Notes under the pieces: generated by a model
What the model was told of the DNA's origin: nothing
What the model saw: only the letters and a program-made list of their open reading frames with translations
The model's database searches: none
DNA from: Cristatella mucedo
Lineage: Eukaryota; Bryozoa; Phylactolaemata; Cristatellidae
Length of the DNA: 64,000 nt
Direction: 5' to 3'
NCBI GenBank assembly: GCA_009760855.2
Contig: WPIO01000013.1
Span: forward strand, 2,084,001 to 2,148,000
Made by a program: the position numbers and the translations under genes
Shown here: positions 60,731 through 64,000 of the stretch, in pieces
Layout: every line of letters begins with the position of its first letter
Numbering within the stretch: position 1 is the first letter of the stretch

Positions 60731-62141
60731 AGTTTACAAGGTACACAGCTGCTCTGTAAATTAAGCTGTTTCACATTCATAGGCATGTACCTCATGAAGC
60801 TGCAAACATATACCTCAATGTACAAAGGTTCAAAAAGTTGGGACTAGGTCGTTATGCTGCAGATATAGGTAAATTGGCTATTGGTAGATATGTTGCTTCG
60901 GCTAATTTCGGGATTAGAGATCCACTTCGAACATATTTGTCTTTTGAAAGGTACTATAACAAGTATTAGATTTTTAGACCAATCCGCAGTATGTTCTCGA
61001 CATTTACCATTTGTCGGCAGTGGCTGACATGTATGGCAGCCTTTAAAATCAGCACGAATGGCCTTGAAGATCGTGGAACTCGCTGACTTTTAACAAAGTC
61101 AAAAATCATGGACTCAGCTGAATCGAATACACTGGCTTTGGGCAGCTGAAACGCATACGAAGGACAGCATTAAGTAAGTGAACCACTTAAACATCCAGCA
61201 AGGGAGTCAAATTAAACTCGTCGTGATAGCTTGATACGAGAGAGCCATTGTGCCAATTATTCAAACTGAAAACTTATCTGTCGATGAGCACATTCATTTG
61301 CTTACCATAAAAACCGGAAGCTCAATAGATAGCAGCCTCACAACAATCAGCCATTTCTGCAATCAAAGCCACATCGGTCGAGTTAATTATGGTCTAACCA
61401 GGGACCGGAAAAGATGCGATCTTGCAGCCACGACTGATATCATCTTGCTGAAGCACACAAAATCAGAGCTCAGCTTGCCACAATTTTTTTTTCTGCATCT
61501 ACTGATAATTTATTAGTGGCAAGCCGTCATTTTGAACGCAGGCCTTTGGATCACAGAGTGGCAAGACACACACACTACCAAGTGACAAACTATCAGCTAA
61601 GAAAAGACTTCTGTGAATACGAGCTTTAGATGTTCACTTGACGATTGTCACAACAATAACGACGTTCGGATTTAGAAAAAAAATTAAGAGCAGGCCTAAG
61701 ACTTCATGAGGCCTGACAGGCTGCTGAATTTGACTGAGAGATGAGTGCTGGCTTATAACGTGCAATCAAGGCACGTTGGCAGAATACCACAATTGAGGTC
61801 ATCCAACTTCTAACACGTTTCCTATGGCAAGTATACACTGTGGTACATGGCAACTACGGCTTGCTTGGCTCCATTCCACTATGTATAGAACATAAACAAC
61901 CCTTGACTATCATCCTTGCTTGACAGACCCTACACAGCAGTACAACTCAGTACTGGGGCGCTCTAGCAGGATATTGGCATGTCACGGCCATTTCAAAATG
62001 CCTTCACCTGAACAAAACAAATCAGAAAAGTGTTCTTACGAGTGGTGTATACAAAAACAGTCAAACGATGTGACTGCTAAGAAGTTCCTTAGACAAGCAA
62101 AATAAAACCCGTGGAATATAAGGCACGATGTGCGACAGGTT
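60731..62141. other. Intergenic / 3' flank of second ERMP1
   Basis: No coding motif. The complement of AATAAA at about 61508-61513 on the minus strand could serve the gene at 62.1 kb. Confidence 0.3.
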
Positions 62142-62324
62142 TCAGAACTCAAAGGCTTGATATGAGGCGACCCAACCCAGAGGTGCTGTCCACTCCGGGA
62201 ACCGGTCTAGCAGCTTCTGCAAAGGGGGAGTGATGCTGTCTGGTCCGTCGAGGTAGTGTGCACCAAAGCCGATATCGACAAGTGAGCGATTGTTTGCCTC
62301 GACTCCATCATTGTAGTGCAAAAG
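62142..62324 (-). CDS. Last exon of a second, tandem ERMP1 gene (partial)
   Basis: The acceptor TTCTTGTAG precedes 61 codons that end YQAFEF and TGA (62142-62144). Motifs VDIGFGAHYLDGPDSITPP and LLDRFPEWTAP align with ERMP1 exon 14 at 16629-16823, with the same entry phase (0) and similar length (61 against 65 codons including stop). This is therefore the 3' end of a paralogue on the same strand; the remaining exons must lie to the right of the window. No exon 13 equivalent is recognised in 62325-64000, so its last intron is at least 1.7 kb. The exon is intact. Confidence 0.88.
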   Translation of the reverse strand, partial: LLHYNDGVEANNRSLVDIGFGAHYLDGPDSITPPLQKLLDRFPEWTAPLGWVASYQAFEF

Positions 62325-63342
62325 CTACAAGAATAATTGTTGAGAAATTGCCGTAACCAAAATAAAACCGCATAAGACACATGCATTCACCATGCCCAGA
62401 CACAGTGACCAAGCATCAGAGTCACCCGGGCAGGGAACAAACACATACCCTTAACCAGCTTCCAAGGGAAGATTGAACCAAGCCTGCCCATGCAGTCACC
62501 GTGCCCTTCCCTAGGAGAATGGATCTCGGTAGCACGTACCCTGATGGGAACATGCCACCAAAGAAAGCTAGGGCCAAACATCGAACCATTATAAGTCAGT
62601 GCCAGACACCAGTCAACCAGTCACAGACTCAAGACACCGAACGACTTTGTATGGACAGTGGATGAGACTTCCATTAACCAAAATAAAAAATGTACACAAA
62701 CCTACACACACTTACAAAATAAAAGAGCTAAATTGTGGTGTAAGAGAAAAATGAAATCAGGCAAACAGTCAATAATCAAAAGGACAGTAATCACATGACT
62801 ATATACAGCAAATCGGATTATCTAGGAACAATGTCGATAGATACAGCTAAGTCGGCAGATGCGTTTATACAAACCCGAAGAAATTATAAATTAGAAATGT
62901 AATAGCATTACCTCTGCCTGTAATGGCCAAACATAAGGCCTATATCGCTGTTACTTTCTGATCTACCAAAAGTCACGGTTGGCATCGGTTAGCACTGGGT
63001 GCCCCGTGCAACAATGATAAATGATCTAGACGTTAAACAGCGTTTAAGTGTTCAGTTTGTGCATCTACATGCATTTATCCCTTAGTATGAGATACAATGA
63101 TGAGACAGATACCATTATTAGGCATAAACACCGTACTGAATAATGCATACAGACGAGAGCTCTTAAGCTTATAATCTAGACACAGCATTTTCAAGTTAGC
63201 ATTCTCCACAACAGCCTGGTGGTGATTCCAAAGGGTGCCAACCTAGATATTTCACGCAGAAAATAGAGCAAACAAAAAGTAGGTGATGATTACAGCGTGT
63301 TTCAGCCCAGCCTCCATCAGCACTGCCATAAGCACCCTGCCT

Positions 63343-63343
<1 letters not shown>
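62325..63343. other. Presumed last intron of the second ERMP1 gene
   Basis: No named feature in this part of the intron. Confidence 0.4.

Positions 63344-63423
<80 letters not shown>
63344..63423. repeat. (GA)n microsatellite
   Basis: About 80 bp of perfect GA. Confidence 0.95.
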
Positions 63424-63424
<1 letters not shown>

Positions 63425-63507
63425 GGAAGCAAAGAATAGTAGTTTGTGCCGAGATATCACAGTGTGGCACTCTTTGGCCTGCACAAAGAGCTCCAGGTCG
63501 AGCCACA

Positions 63508-63578
63508 TATAATAATAACACACTTGATAAAGCGCCCTCCGAGAACTCAATCTCTTTCTAGGCGCTTTACATTTACCT
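63508..63578 (-). mobile_element. LINE 3' tail-only copy
   Basis: Minus-strand signature cttgataaagcgccctccga to cgctttacattt with a short AAT start. Confidence 0.75.
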
Positions 63579-64000
63579 ACGGCAAGTTATGCTGAAGTGC
63601 AGCTGGCAGCATCTTTCGAACAGCCGGTTCACAGTTCGGCTGCTGCTTCACTGCCTATGCTCAGCCACCAAAAGAGACCCTTCCCCGCGACCTTTACATT
63701 GACCCACCGTAGGGCTGCAAGCAGCTGCCGGATGGCCACTGCAGCCGCTCATTTAGTGTGACCCACTGACACCCCCATACTTAAGGCCAGATAGAATCCA
63801 AGGAACGACCAATATTCGACATAAAACTGGGGTGGGCGTTACAGCTGATTTTTTTTAACTCCAAGTGAAAGCAGCCACCCAAAGCCTCACATTTGTCGGC
63901 GATTTTGCTTTAATGAGATACTATGAGAAATAATGAGAAGTACAGTCCACATTTATGAAAAGAATTCCTCAGCTCCAGACCTCATTCCATCCAGGAAGCA
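63579..64000. other. No recognised feature at right edge
   Basis: I looked for an exon 13 equivalent on the minus strand and found none. Confidence 0.35.

Overview
This window is a stretch of animal (metazoan) nuclear genome, most likely an invertebrate. The evidence is one large split gene with 14 exons bounded by GT/AG sites, many fragments of an L2/CR1-type non-LTR retrotransposon, tRNA-derived SINEs, solo LTRs, hAT-type DNA transposon traces and long GA/CT, AT, CA and AAT microsatellites. Nothing prokaryotic is present. I cannot assign the species or phylum from the sequence alone.

Layout. 1-9.9 kb is transposon debris: nested LINE fragments, a Copia-like gag remnant (2.46-2.87 kb), and a small LTR retrotransposon with both LTRs at 3.64-6.24 kb whose 3' LTR carries a SINE. 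9.9-16.6 kb holds more LINEs, including a minus-strand LINE nested inside a plus-strand one (13.1-15.2 kb), and at 11.69-12.08 kb an inverted, disabled copy of ERMP1 exons 2-3.

16.63-45.09 kb on the minus strand is a complete ERMP1 (endoplasmic reticulum metallopeptidase 1) gene. I resolve 14 exons totalling 2,706 coding bases (901 residues), with all splice phases consistent and the M28 zinc-ligand motifs retained. Its introns contain LINE tails, SINEs, microsatellites and a solo LTR of 1.35 kb with a 4-bp target duplication (27.45-28.80 kb).

45.1-62.1 kb is intergenic. It holds a SPIN-like hAT MITE (45.56-45.74 kb), an old LTR pointing toward ERMP1 (46.37-47.60 kb), a hAT-like transposase remnant (47.8-49.8 kb), an RCC1-like coding remnant (50.30-50.48 kb), a GC-rich stretch (51.7-54 kb), a second solo LTR splitting a LINE (55.43-56.16 kb), a LINE endonuclease fragment (56.3-57.4 kb) and SINEs. 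At 62.14-62.32 kb, again on the minus strand, lies the last coding exon of a second ERMP1 gene whose other exons should lie beyond the right edge. The window therefore shows one complete gene of a head-to-tail ERMP1 tandem array, the tail of another, and an inverted pseudogene fragment.

No new defence or biosynthetic system is visible. The most interesting signals are the ERMP1 duplication history, the SPIN-like element (a family known for horizontal transfer), and a SINE whose 3' tail is shared with the resident LINE, suggesting LINE-dependent mobilisation.
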